40,846 nt of DNA from a virus. Shown here piece after piece: positions 1 to 8,460 of the stretch. Position numbers and translations under genes: made by a program. Location: IMG/VR virus record IMGVR_UViG_3300034096_000061, positions 1-40,846 of that record; one strand, given 5' to 3'. The stretch's first letter is position 1; each line of letters starts with the position of its first letter. The notes beneath the pieces were generated by a model that saw nothing but the letters and a program-made list of their open reading frames with translations, made no database searches and was not told where the DNA came from.

Positions 1-708
1 ACATGCTGTACATAGTTTTTTGTTCTTACTGGTCTTACTTTGTGCCACTGGTGGGAGTCTAGGAATCTCACCAATGTTACTAGTAACTGTATCAACTGCA
101 AAGTCTGCTTGTTGTGCAAACAAACCTCTGTCTACCTGAATAGGGTAGTAGTTAACATGCCCTAACTCTTTTTGTATAGTAAGAAAACCAGCAACATCAA
201 TATTAAGAGCAGCAGCATATCCGTTTAATTGTTGATAATAGCCGAATGGGTCATCTACTAAACCTCCCTTGAATTTTTCTTCTGAGTATTTAGTAACACT
301 CTTAACGTCTATCACAACACCATCAATGATGGCATCAATGCGTCCTCTTACATACCAATTGTTACCTATGTCATAGATAACACGTTCCTGTTTTTTCTCT
401 ACAATGTGACCAGCGTTCTCTGACACATTAAGTACCAGTTCCTCCAGTATATCACCATAAAAGAATTTTAGCAACAAATTACCATCAGGTTTAGTTGCAA
501 TCTCAGGTGCATTATACTTATACCACAGTTGACGTGGGCATGGTGTGCCTACCTCACTGAAATATAACACACCTTCCTCACGCTTGCTATCTCGTGGTGT
601 AAACCACTTGTCGTAACTAACTTTTACTTCTGTGTTACTAATAGCATTTGGTGTGCTACCACTAATCACAGAGTAAATGTCAGGCACTAGCGTGTCAATT
701 GTTTTCAT
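1..708 (-). CDS. Cas4/RecB-like PD-(D/E)XK exonuclease, 3' end cut by window edge
   Basis: The reading frame is open from the ATG at 708-706 to the window edge (236 codons, C-terminus missing). The PD-(D/E)XK core is visible: an Asp in GRIDAIIDG (D125), then VVIDVKS (D134, K136), then a Gln motif YYQQLNGYAAAL near residue 159. An early Cys in the motif CPRQLWY (C57) and a CxxC at the cut end (C233, C236) match the iron-sulfur cysteine pattern of Cas4/AddB-type nucleases. The likely role is DNA degradation or recombination during phage replication, the place T7 fills with gp6 exonuclease. It overlaps the stop of the upstream gene by 4 bases (ATGA), so it is translationally coupled to the replication operon. 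The family assignment is good; the exact substrate is inferred. Confidence 0.8.
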   Translation of the reverse strand, partial: MKTIDTLVPDIYSVISGSTPNAISNTEVKVSYDKWFTPRDSKREEGVLYFSEVGTPCPRQLWYKYNAPEIATKPDGNLLLKFFYGDILEELVLNVSENAGHIVEKKQERVIYDIGNNWYVRGRIDAIIDGVVIDVKSVTKYSEEKFKGGLVDDPFGYYQQLNGYAAALNIDVAGFLTIQKELGHVNYYPIQVDRGLFAQQADFAVDTVTSNIGEIPRLPPVAQSKTSKNKKLCTAC

Positions 709-1211
709 TCATCAGCCTTGTCTTCAGACATAGCGATAGCTTGTGCCATGTCTAAATCACCGCATGAGTATGCCTCAAACTTACGTGCAATGCGAATAAC
801 CATGTCTGCCAAATCATCCCAGTCTGCCTCATCAGTTGAATGCACACTGTCTGTTATCAACTTAACTGCATTGGTAACAGAGTTCTGACGCACAATTGCT
901 CTATCACCATGCAAGGCAGGGATAGGAAATACCTTTGGAGAGCCATAGGAGGGCTTAGAAGGGGCTGTAGAAGCTGTGCTAGGGGGTGGAGTACCACTAC
1001 CCTTAACCAAGAGCCGTACAGAGGCTAAATCCACGTTCTTACCATAGGTGTTTTCGGTATATTGAAAGTCTACCTCATCCCCAATGGAGAATGTAGGCTT
1101 CTTGAACCCATAACTAAAGCGTTCACCATTAGCTGTAACATTAAATGCTTTCTTAGGGCCAAACTTTGTATTAACTTCTTTCTCAGTGATGTTCTCAATA
1201 ACGTAACTCAT
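705..1211 (-). CDS. putative ssDNA-binding (OB-fold-like) protein
   Basis: A 168-aa protein starting at MSYVIENITEKEV. This start gives an ATGA overlap with the polymerase stop at 1208-1210; a longer frame exists upstream but would run far into the polymerase gene. The first ~75 residues look like a small beta-rich domain (KKAFNVTANGERFSYGFK, then a conserved-looking GDEVDFQYTE) followed by a Pro/Ser/Thr-rich linker (TPPPSTASTAPSKPS), and the protein ends in an acidic tail (MSEDKADE), the general design of phage SSBs. The position between DNA polymerase and a nuclease also fits an SSB (T7 gp2.5 analogue). No diagnostic motif proves it, so the role is inferred from architecture and neighbours. 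Confidence 0.5.
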   Translation of the reverse strand: MSYVIENITEKEVNTKFGPKKAFNVTANGERFSYGFKKPTFSIGDEVDFQYTENTYGKNVDLASVRLLVKGSGTPPPSTASTAPSKPSYGSPKVFPIPALHGDRAIVRQNSVTNAVKLITDSVHSTDEADWDDLADMVIRIARKFEAYSCGDLDMAQAIAMSEDKADE

Positions 1212-3118
1212 TTGATCTCCAATGCTGTTTTGTCTTGCCAAGTTGTACCAACGTCTACGCCAACCTTTAGTTGACATGGAAAGTCGATGTTAAAGTATTG
1301 TTTAAGATACAATGGTGCTTTCTCCAAGGTATCTTTAGCTATACAAGCTGCATCGTAACACACATCTTCTTCTGTGTCAAGTAGTACGCTGTCATGCACA
1401 GTCATTACTAATAATGCTTTGCGTGATAGGCCAGCTTCTTCTAGCTTACGTAACAAGATACCTACCATCATAGGCACTACGTCACCTGTTGCAAAGCCCT
1501 GAATAGGCCAGTTCTTAAGTTCTGTAGGACTAAATGTTAGCTCTCCTGCTTTGTAGTCACTAGCGTATTTCTTGAATACGTAATGTCTACCTGTTGGACT
1601 AGGGTGATAGTAGGTATATTGCGGCCCACTAACACCTTCTTCATAACTGATTACTGCTTTGTCATTTGCTTCCTTTACAATTGATTCATGGTATTGCTTC
1701 ACTCCTTTGTACCTAGTGTAGAACGTACTAATAAACTTCTTAGCTGTTGCTCTATCACAGCCACTCTGCGCCATAAGAGTTGTAACTCCACCTCCGTAAA
1801 CGAGCAAGAAGCTAAATCGTTTAAAGGGCTTTCGTTCAGCATCTGTAGGATAGCGTCCGTACATCCCGTTGTACAGTTCTCTGTGCATATCTCTGCCATT
1901 GTTAATATCCTCAATGAGTTGTTTATCGTCAGCTAGATATGCCAGAGCCACCATCTCTAGTTGTGAATAGTCAAGCTCTAATATCTTACCATTAGGAAAC
2001 CTACTGATGTATGCACGTTTAACGTCACCTGCATCAGTTTGATTCTGTAGGTTAGGATTAGTAGCAGACAATCGACCTGTCTTTGTAGAGCAATGATTAA
2101 GATTAGGATAGATATTATTATCAGGGAATCTTAAGTCATTAAGACCCTCATAATAGGTTTCTTTAATCTTCTTTGCATCACGCATTACTAATAACTGAGC
2201 AGCAAACAAATCACCTGATGATGACAGACCTTTAAGCACCGCATCATCAACGCTGTAATAGCCACTCTTACCTACCTCAATGCTAGGTATGTACTTGCCT
2301 TTAATAGTACGTACCTTGTCTACGTTCTTATACTTAGGCTTACCATTCTTGTACTCACCAACAAGTTCACGTTCTACATATTTCTCCTGCCCTCCAAAAA
2401 AGTATAACGACAATTGCTTAGGACTCATGTAGTCAACATCACCTACAAGAAATCTAATTGTCTCTGCTGTACCTCTGATTATGTCACCATACTTAACACA
2501 TGCCTTACTTACGTAGTCCCAATCTACATACATACCATTACGATTCATCTCAATGGTTGCACGTAATGCATCCATCTGCACCATCATCAAGGGTATCAAC
2601 CCTAGTTCTTCTGCTTCTAACCACTGCATCTTAAATATAGCTTCTGTGTTATGCACATCAATACGTAGATAGCTCTCAAGTTCTGTAATTGGTATGTGTT
2701 CTGTACGTACACCTGCTTTCCAATACTCCTTAATCTTGTCATCCTTCAGTGCATGTTCACCAATGTATTCAGCAGTTAACTCGTCAAGGCTTGCATATAA
2801 ATGTCTCTGTCCTGATAGAATGTATGCCGCAAGTTGTGTATCCCATATACGGGGCAGAATGTTACTAGTAAGACGATAGATATATAGTAAGTCAAATTTA
2901 ATGTTGTGACCAACTACTAATGATGCCTTATCTATTTCTTCTAATACAATATCTGCATCCACACCTGTACTACAGTAGTGGGTAGTTACACGTGGCGCAC
3001 CTACGCACATAAAACCAGCGGCAATAATTTTATTACCTATCCACATAGGGTTAGCCTTGTTGTTACCAACAGGACAATCCATTGTAGTTTCTAGATCAAG
3101 TACTAGCGTGTTGCCCAT
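1208..3118 (-). CDS. family A DNA polymerase with 3'-5' exonuclease
   Basis: A 636-aa replicative polymerase of the T7 gp5/PolA type. The N-terminal DEDD exonuclease is intact: D8 and E10 in LVLDLETT, D76 in VGHNIKFD, and a later LRIDVHNTE. Polymerase motif A is ILELDYSQLE (around residues 380-390), the O-helix region is ERKPFKRFSFLLVYG, and motif C is VMTVHDSVLLD (around residue 575) with the catalytic His-Asp. The length is close to T7 gp5 (704 aa), slightly shorter. It overlaps the helicase stop upstream by 16 bases and the SSB-like gene downstream by 4, within one leftward operon. Two palindrome-class repeats lie in or next to it (perfect copy at 2862). Confidence 0.97.
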   Translation of the reverse strand: MGNTLVLDLETTMDCPVGNNKANPMWIGNKIIAAGFMCVGAPRVTTHYCSTGVDADIVLEEIDKASLVVGHNIKFDLLYIYRLTSNILPRIWDTQLAAYILSGQRHLYASLDELTAEYIGEHALKDDKIKEYWKAGVRTEHIPITELESYLRIDVHNTEAIFKMQWLEAEELGLIPLMMVQMDALRATIEMNRNGMYVDWDYVSKACVKYGDIIRGTAETIRFLVGDVDYMSPKQLSLYFFGGQEKYVERELVGEYKNGKPKYKNVDKVRTIKGKYIPSIEVGKSGYYSVDDAVLKGLSSSGDLFAAQLLVMRDAKKIKETYYEGLNDLRFPDNNIYPNLNHCSTKTGRLSATNPNLQNQTDAGDVKRAYISRFPNGKILELDYSQLEMVALAYLADDKQLIEDINNGRDMHRELYNGMYGRYPTDAERKPFKRFSFLLVYGGGVTTLMAQSGCDRATAKKFISTFYTRYKGVKQYHESIVKEANDKAVISYEEGVSGPQYTYYHPSPTGRHYVFKKYASDYKAGELTFSPTELKNWPIQGFATGDVVPMMVGILLRKLEEAGLSRKALLVMTVHDSVLLDTEEDVCYDAACIAKDTLEKAPLYLKQYFNIDFPCQLKVGVDVGTTWQDKTALEIK

Positions 3119-4368
3119 TTTGATTTATACCTCGCCTTTGATGGTTCAATCTCTACTTCAAAGCACCCGTGTCTATGTGCTTCTAACGTGTCTTTACCTC
3201 CGAATAGTTTGTTCTTAGGCACGTGAATAAAACGTTGTAAATCCATTGCTGGTTCGTTACTCTTACCAATGGTGATGATTGCATCTGCTTCTCCAATTTT
3301 GTCAGTCTTACTACCACGTAGTTGATTCATTTGAATCCACTTCTCACCCTCACCTGTACCATCTACCTGCGATATGGCTATCACTGGACAATATTCTTTA
3401 GCCAAGTCTCTAGCCCACTCATACAGCTTACCAATGCGTAAGTCATCACGTGACTCGTTACTAAACCCATGCACCTTATCTAGTTGGTCAAAGATAATAA
3501 GACCGGGTTTAAACTCGGCAAACAACGTGCTAATTTTATTTACACTCTTGATGCCACTATCATCATCTAACACTAAGAATCGTTCACCACCGTTACTAGT
3601 AAACTCTGTCTCATACACACTAGGGTTAGCTAACAAGTCACCAGTAGTAACACCATTGAATGCCTGTATCACACGCATCATAACCTTAGTACTTGATTCC
3701 TCATTGTTAATCCATATGACATGCTCATCATCATGTAATTGACTCATCATATAGCTTGCTTCACTAGCTACGAATGTAGTCTTACCACTCTCAGGTCGTG
3801 CTGCTACAATGATGAAGTCACCCTTACGCAGTGGGCCTAGTGCTACGTTCAACTCTTTAAGTCTCCAGTCCAACCCTCCTGTAGCAACAATCTTAGATAG
3901 ATAAGATAGGCTAGGGCTAACGAATACATCTTCTTTTTCAACACTTGAGCCAATCTCTTTCTTGTAGTCGTTGAGCAATGGTTCAATGGATGTAAGCTCA
4001 CCACCTGACCCTGTGCCAATCTTCATACACACATCATAGATACGTGTGGCATAGTCAACCTCAATTAACTTAGCCAAAATATCCTTAACGATGGGCGGTT
4101 CATCTACCATACTTTCACCTAACCACATGAATGCTTGTTCATATAGCGCAGGGTCTTTTATCTTCTTACCACGTACAATGTTAAAGAATGTATGAAACTC
4201 ATCTACATCTACCTTAGTTCTAGTAGGGTAGTTGTCCCAGTATTCACCTAGTACATTAAATATATCTAATGTAATAGTTGATACATTGTGTTTCTTTACA
4301 TGGTCTTTAAATCTATTATACGTATCTTTTTCACTAACTACTGTTAGTAAATCTATATCGTATGACAT
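3103..4368 (-). CDS. DnaB-type replicative helicase
   Basis: A 421-aa RecA-fold ATPase. Walker A is RPESGKT (residues 191-197) and Walker B is GLIIFDQLD (D294), followed by an AISQVDGTGEGEKW segment and LRGSKTDKIGEADAIITIGKS, which resemble motifs H3/H4 of DnaB-family helicases (typically ISQLNR and LRGS). The N-terminal 150 residues are helical and lack a primase domain. In T7 helicase and primase are one polypeptide (gp4); here they are two genes, with primase directly upstream and a one-base TAATG overlap. It should unwind the fork for the adjacent polymerase. Perfect palindrome copy at 3593-3602. Confidence 0.93.
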   Translation of the reverse strand: MSYDIDLLTVVSEKDTYNRFKDHVKKHNVSTITLDIFNVLGEYWDNYPTRTKVDVDEFHTFFNIVRGKKIKDPALYEQAFMWLGESMVDEPPIVKDILAKLIEVDYATRIYDVCMKIGTGSGGELTSIEPLLNDYKKEIGSSVEKEDVFVSPSLSYLSKIVATGGLDWRLKELNVALGPLRKGDFIIVAARPESGKTTFVASEASYMMSQLHDDEHVIWINNEESSTKVMMRVIQAFNGVTTGDLLANPSVYETEFTSNGGERFLVLDDDSGIKSVNKISTLFAEFKPGLIIFDQLDKVHGFSNESRDDLRIGKLYEWARDLAKEYCPVIAISQVDGTGEGEKWIQMNQLRGSKTDKIGEADAIITIGKSNEPAMDLQRFIHVPKNKLFGGKDTLEAHRHGCFEVEIEPSKARYKSKWATR

Positions 4369-5195
4369 TACAGTTCCATTTCTTTTAAGTTTTCAATGTT
4401 AATCTCTTTTGCTTGTGCCATGTTCATACTAGTAACAAATTTGAATGTTGGACTAAGTTCTCTGAACAATGTCATAGCACCAGCATGACCCGCTTCATCA
4501 TCGTCTAACCATATCACAACTCTATCATAGTTGTCAAGCATTGTTTGTGTTATGTGTGATTTATTTAACTTAGTGCCTAACAAACACAATGATGCATACC
4601 CTGCTTCAAATAATTTATAACTACTGAGTAAATCTTCTACAATAACTAATGTTTTATTACCTGTATTAGTAAGCAACCATTGTATACTATTATCCTTGTT
4701 ATAGGTTAAATACTTTGGTTGTTTATCATACCTACGTACTTGATAACCAACACCCATACCACAATTCCATATAGGTAATATAATACCATCTCTATATTCT
4801 CTAATTCCAAAACTAGAACATTCTTCCTCTGTGAAACCATATTGAGCTAACCACAATTGTCCACGTATATCAAAGTCATTGTAATTTGTTTTCGCATTTT
4901 CATATATCTCAGAAAAATTTTTTTCATCAGCAGGTACAAGAATTGCTTTTGCACCCATTAACTTCATGCGTGATGTAGTTTCTCTGTGTCTATAATAACC
5001 ACTATCACCACAGTTAAAGCAGTGCCACAGATATGCATCGTCTACGTGCTTAACTCCGAATCGTTTACGTGTGTCCTCACCCATAGGACAAGTAGCATGA
5101 TTGTATTTAGCAGAATGTCCTTCTTCAAGTTCTTCATAATCAGGTGCATTACTAGTAAGCTCTTTCAATGCTGCATGTCCATACAGTGTTGTCAT
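4368..5195 (-). CDS. DNA primase, zinc ribbon plus toprim
   Basis: A 275-aa primase. The N-terminal zinc-binding region shows H33/C36 (HATC) and WHCFNC (H58, C59, C62). The toprim domain shows TLVIVEDLL (E187) and VVIWLDDDEAG (D231-D233), the acidic metal-binding residues. The size and the order zinc ribbon then toprim match the primase half of T7 gp4. It lies between a small Cys-containing gene (4-base overlap, 5192-5195) and the helicase (TAATG overlap). It should make RNA primers for lagging-strand synthesis. A palindrome copy (5149-5158) lies near the 5' end, coding LTSN. Confidence 0.93.
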   Translation of the reverse strand: MTTLYGHAALKELTSNAPDYEELEEGHSAKYNHATCPMGEDTRKRFGVKHVDDAYLWHCFNCGDSGYYRHRETTSRMKLMGAKAILVPADEKNFSEIYENAKTNYNDFDIRGQLWLAQYGFTEEECSSFGIREYRDGIILPIWNCGMGVGYQVRRYDKQPKYLTYNKDNSIQWLLTNTGNKTLVIVEDLLSSYKLFEAGYASLCLLGTKLNKSHITQTMLDNYDRVVIWLDDDEAGHAGAMTLFRELSPTFKFVTSMNMAQAKEINIENLKEMEL

Positions 5196-5374
5196 TCATT
5201 TCTCCCTTGGTTATCCCAAAATTCTGCACACTCAGGTTCTTCGTATGGTACTACAGTAAAGTATGCTTGTCTATACTCATTTGATTTTGCTGTGAATCGG
5301 TAACACTTATCCCGCATAGGACAAATTAAATTACGTTTCTCATCTGCACCTTTACACATTGTAATGTCAGCCAT
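5192..5374 (-). CDS. small Cys-containing protein of unknown function
   Basis: A 60-aa protein beginning MADITMCKG. I chose this start because GGAG lies 5 bases upstream; the frame is open back to an ATG at 5422, but the stretch between carries a stem-loop (see 5393-5414). It has four cysteines in a CKG...NLICPMRDKCYRFTAK...PECAEFW arrangement, suggesting a small metal-binding or disulfide-free knuckle. It lies between the CobS-like ATPase and the primase. I do not recognise a family with certainty; similar short Cys proteins are common beside phage replication genes. Confidence 0.7.
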   Translation of the reverse strand: MADITMCKGADEKRNLICPMRDKCYRFTAKSNEYRQAYFTVVPYEEPECAEFWDNQGRNE

Positions 5375-5392
5375 AACATCTCCATTAATTAA

Positions 5393-5414
5393 TGATGACA
5401 GACCTTTCGGTCTG
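5393..5414 (-). promoter_or_regulatory. GAAA-tetraloop hairpin plus GGTCTGTCATCA repeat in a gene leader
   Basis: On the minus strand CAGACC-GAAA-GGTCTG (5414-5399) forms a perfect 6-bp stem closed by a GNRA tetraloop. It is followed at once by TCATCA, completing a copy of the 12-mer GGTCTGTCATCA found five times in the window. It lies about 20-40 bases upstream of the start at 5374, just after the CobS-like stop. It may be a translational control or RNA-processing element; the function is inferred. Confidence 0.45.
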
Positions 5415-5421
5415 CCGTACA

Positions 5422-6471
5422 TCACTCACCGAATACTTTGACGTAGAATTCTTGCACAGATTTTACATCATCAGGGGTAAGCTTCTCAGTGAATGCAACC
5501 TGCAATGCATACTTAGCATCGTAGCGTTGGCACTTACGACCCCAATTAATCAGGGTACGTGGTGACATAGTAAGACCAATCTTACCTGTGTCATACGCAT
5601 TACGCACAAGACCTGCAACACGCACCATCTTAGTAGCAACATCTTTAGCAATGTTACTCTTACTAGTAATGATGGCTATCTCGTGCTTAGCATCAAGGTA
5701 TGCAAGACGGATAGTGTTAGTGAATCGGTCGATAGTTGCACTGTTCTGGATACCTACACCAGAGAACGCACCAGTAGTGTCACCTTGTCCAACAGTGTTA
5801 CCTGCAAACACCAGTCGGAAGTGTGCATCAGGTACGATGGTACGATCAGCAGACGTACCGGGCTTCTCTTTGAGATAGAGATAACCACCATCTTCTAACA
5901 AATTCTGCATACCCATAGCAATTTCAGGGGGCATCAGTTCCCACTCATCTACAAGGCACACAGCACCATACTTACATGCTTCAGTGATAGCACCATCTTT
6001 CCACTCAGTACCTACACCTACACTAGCAGTGAGCATACCGAACAATGACGCACTCTCAATGTCACCTGACATATTGATACGAATGAACGGGCGGTTAAGC
6101 TTAGCACACACATACTTAACTAGCGATGACTTACCGCTACCTGTAGGGCCTGTAAGCAAGCTCTTATCGTTGTCTTCGATACCTGCTACTAGTAATGCTG
6201 CTTCATTACGTTGCACCACATAGTCAGCGTCAGCAGTAGGTACAAGACGTGCTACCTCTGCATCTGCATTGTCAGCCAATACAGTGACAGCGAAGTCACC
6301 GAAGTTAGGTACATAGCCGAACACCTTACTGAATAGCTTCTGACCATCTGACAATGTTACTGTCTTCTCTACCTTGTCAGTAGGGGTTAGTGTAACCTCG
6401 GGTGTAGCAGGTACTTTACCCAAGTGTGCTGCGATAGCCTTAGCTACTTTGTCGTTGATTTCTACTGCCAT
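5422..6471 (-). CDS. CobS-like (MoxR-class) AAA+ ATPase
   Basis: A 349-aa AAA+ protein. Walker A is GPTGSGKS (residues 108-115), Walker B is CLVDEWE (D175, E176), and FRLVFAGNTVGQGDTTG (218-234) with the following ATIDRF closely follows the sensor region of the CobS subunit of aerobic cobaltochelatase. In CobS, ATP hydrolysis in complex with CobT drives cobalt insertion into the corrin ring by CobN. The gene directly follows the CobT-like VWA gene (2-base gap), the usual pairing of MoxR-class ATPase with a VWA partner. No CobN is seen, so in the phage it could either top up the host chelatase or act as a chaperone/remodelling pair. The fold is certain; the role is inferred. Confidence 0.88.
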   Translation of the reverse strand: MAVEINDKVAKAIAAHLGKVPATPEVTLTPTDKVEKTVTLSDGQKLFSKVFGYVPNFGDFAVTVLADNADAEVARLVPTADADYVVQRNEAALLVAGIEDNDKSLLTGPTGSGKSSLVKYVCAKLNRPFIRINMSGDIESASLFGMLTASVGVGTEWKDGAITEACKYGAVCLVDEWELMPPEIAMGMQNLLEDGGYLYLKEKPGTSADRTIVPDAHFRLVFAGNTVGQGDTTGAFSGVGIQNSATIDRFTNTIRLAYLDAKHEIAIITSKSNIAKDVATKMVRVAGLVRNAYDTGKIGLTMSPRTLINWGRKCQRYDAKYALQVAFTEKLTPDDVKSVQEFYVKVFGE

Positions 6472-6472
6472 G

Positions 6473-8194
6473 TTAAATACTCCTGTCTAAGATTGAAAGA
6501 ATTGTGCCTGAAAGATTAGCAATGTCTTTGACTACTTCATGCTTCTTATAAAACAAACGAACATTATCGTCACAAATACCAATACCATATATGTCTACCC
6601 CACTAGCTTCAATGTCTTTAACTACACGTGCTGTGTACGCTGTAATGTCACCATGTGAATCACGCCCTGCGGGACTACCATCGGACAATACTAGTAACAC
6701 CTTACGTTGTTCACGACGCATACCTAACACATACGACGCATACGCTAACGCATCACCATCTGTATTCTCCCACAAACAACCACTAGCTACAGCAAAACGC
6801 TTAACTAGATCGGGTGTAGATACACGTTCACCGAAGTCATTGAACACCCATATCAAAGGGTCGTCATTACCTTCTGAGTTGGTGAAACCTAGTACATTGA
6901 ATGCTATGTTAAGGGGCTTCAATGCTTCTGCCATAGCACCAGCACCAGCACAAGCCATCTCATACTTCTTACCTGACATACTACCACTACAGTCTACAAG
7001 CAATGTAACAGCCGTGTCAAGTGTGTCAGATACGATACGCTTACGGAACACACGGGTACTAGCTTCAGTGTTACCTGACAATAGTTTATGCAAACTACCT
7101 GTGTGTAACTTACCACGTTTCAATCCGTACTCGTACCTGTCCCTGCTACGTGTCTGCAATCGCATACGCAACTGATTAGCTAGTGGCTTAGCATTACTAG
7201 TAATGTATTTGGATACATTATCTGCTTTAAAATAACCCTCACTACGACCCTTAACTGCACGATGTAACTCAGGGAATCGCACGATAATGTACTCATCCTT
7301 ATGCGGTATGGTATATGCACCCTTGGTATCGGCTTTGTCTAGCTTAAGGTGAATACCTGTGCGACTAGGCTTATGCTCATGCCCAATGGCTTTGATAAGC
7401 TTCTCTACATCTACAAGTCTATCTTCCTCATCACCACCTGCACCTGCTTCCTCACCACCATCTGCTTCACCATCACCCTCACCCTTAGTTTTACCCTTAC
7501 CACCTTCACCCTTAGTTTTACCTTCCTCAGTGTAGTCTTCAGGTTTAGCGTCAAACAAGTCAATCAAGATACGCTTAGCTAGATCATACACACGTTCACC
7601 CACATCTAGCCCTGTGTCACAGCGCAATACTAGTAACTCATCGGTATATTTCTCAAGCTTGTGTAGCTTGTCAATACCATCATCATCTAGCATACTACCC
7701 ATAACATCACGTGTCTCAGCAGCATTACCTATCCATGTACGTAGTGCTGCATCCCACACAAACAGAGGTAACGTCAATCGTTGTTGCTCTGATAAGGCTG
7801 TATCTGTAGACTTCATACGCTTAACTATGTCATCTGCATACAACACCCAGTAGTTGTTACTAGTAATGGCATCACCTGCATACTGACTATCGTTGATAAA
7901 GTCAATACGATGGTCTTCGATAAGGTTATTAATCAAAGCCAATAACCCTGTAGGTCGGTGCTTGTTAAGCACCTCAAAGTCGCTGTAACTGATATGGCTT
8001 GTCTCATGCTTTACATAGTAACGCATACGTGTCAGCCACTCAGCCGGAGTAGTACTAGTAATGGATGGCAACCACATCATGCGCCCATCTGTACGTGGTG
8101 TACTTTCGGGTTTGTCCCACACAACTTTGATTCCACTATTCCTAGCACAACCTGCGACATAAGTCTCAAAGTTGACTACATCTAGATAATTCAT
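6473..8194 (-). CDS. CobT-like von Willebrand A domain protein
   Basis: A 573-aa protein whose C-terminal VWA domain has the MIDAS motif VDCSGSMSG (around residue 398-406), then ENTDGDALAYA, RREQRKVLLVLSDGSP and GIGICDDNVRLFYKKH. These blocks parallel the CobT cobaltochelatase subunit (NIDGEAL, RREQR, SDGAP, IGHDVTRYY). A low-complexity Gly/Glu/Lys linker near residues 221-262 separates the N- and C-domains, as in CobT. It starts one base after the previous stop (TAATG overlap) and is followed by its presumed ATPase partner. Three perfect palindromes (7194, 7857) and near-copies lie inside. The partner relation is strong; the biological role in infection is unknown. Confidence 0.87.
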   Translation of the reverse strand: MNYLDVVNFETYVAGCARNSGIKVVWDKPESTPRTDGRMMWLPSITSTTPAEWLTRMRYYVKHETSHISYSDFEVLNKHRPTGLLALINNLIEDHRIDFINDSQYAGDAITSNNYWVLYADDIVKRMKSTDTALSEQQRLTLPLFVWDAALRTWIGNAAETRDVMGSMLDDDGIDKLHKLEKYTDELLVLRCDTGLDVGERVYDLAKRILIDLFDAKPEDYTEEGKTKGEGGKGKTKGEGDGEADGGEEAGAGGDEEDRLVDVEKLIKAIGHEHKPSRTGIHLKLDKADTKGAYTIPHKDEYIIVRFPELHRAVKGRSEGYFKADNVSKYITSNAKPLANQLRMRLQTRSRDRYEYGLKRGKLHTGSLHKLLSGNTEASTRVFRKRIVSDTLDTAVTLLVDCSGSMSGKKYEMACAGAGAMAEALKPLNIAFNVLGFTNSEGNDDPLIWVFNDFGERVSTPDLVKRFAVASGCLWENTDGDALAYASYVLGMRREQRKVLLVLSDGSPAGRDSHGDITAYTARVVKDIEASGVDIYGIGICDDNVRLFYKKHEVVKDIANLSGTILSILDRSI

Positions 8195-8373
8195 TAATTC
8201 ACCTTTGTAACATCAGGATACATATAGGTAACGAATATACGATGATACTCGCTATCTAACCAGTTTTCCACTGCTTCGTCAGCGGGTGTACGATCAAAGA
8301 ATTCTTCTATTTCCTGTATAACTGCATTAGCTTCAGCAAATGATTTGAATTCTAGTACTCTATTCGTTGTCAT
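8194..8373 (-). CDS. small hypothetical protein
   Basis: A 59-aa acidic protein beginning MTTNRVLEFKSF, with a strong GGGAGG ribosome-binding site 6 bases upstream of the ATG at 8373, which decides the start over a longer frame to 8403. It ends at a TAATG junction with the CobT-like gene. It contains FAEANAVIQEIEEFFDRTP and no recognisable domain. Confidence 0.7.
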   Translation of the reverse strand: MTTNRVLEFKSFAEANAVIQEIEEFFDRTPADEAVENWLDSEYHRIFVTYMYPDVTKVN

Positions 8374-8446
8374 TCCAGACCTCCCAAAAGAACCACCCCA
8401 CATATGTACATGCTAAAAATATTACTACAGTGTCGATAATATCCAT
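8360..8446 (-). CDS. 28-aa single-membrane-span peptide
   Basis: A short frame, ATG at 8446 to TAG at 8360, encoding MDIIDTVVIFLACTYVGWFFW then a charged tail. It has one hydrophobic segment and overlaps the next gene by 14 bases. AGAGGG lies upstream at about 10 bases. The regular chaining of start and stop codons in this stretch supports it; the function is unknown. Confidence 0.5.
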   Translation of the reverse strand: MDIIDTVVIFLACTYVGWFFWEVWNDNE

Positions 8447-8460
8447 GATGACAGACCCTC

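Noticed and set aside
635-2190. TTACTAATAA-type sequences near 640, 1406 and 2186 as further palindrome copies
   Set aside because: They are not palindromic at the centre (ACTAAT instead of ACTAGT) and are common AT-rich words, so they were not counted.
6591-7175. A 194-codon plus-strand frame antisense to the CobT-like gene
   Set aside because: It is the antisense shadow of a clear VWA domain gene; composition (Ser/Leu/Arg-rich) fits a shadow and there is no ribosome-binding site.
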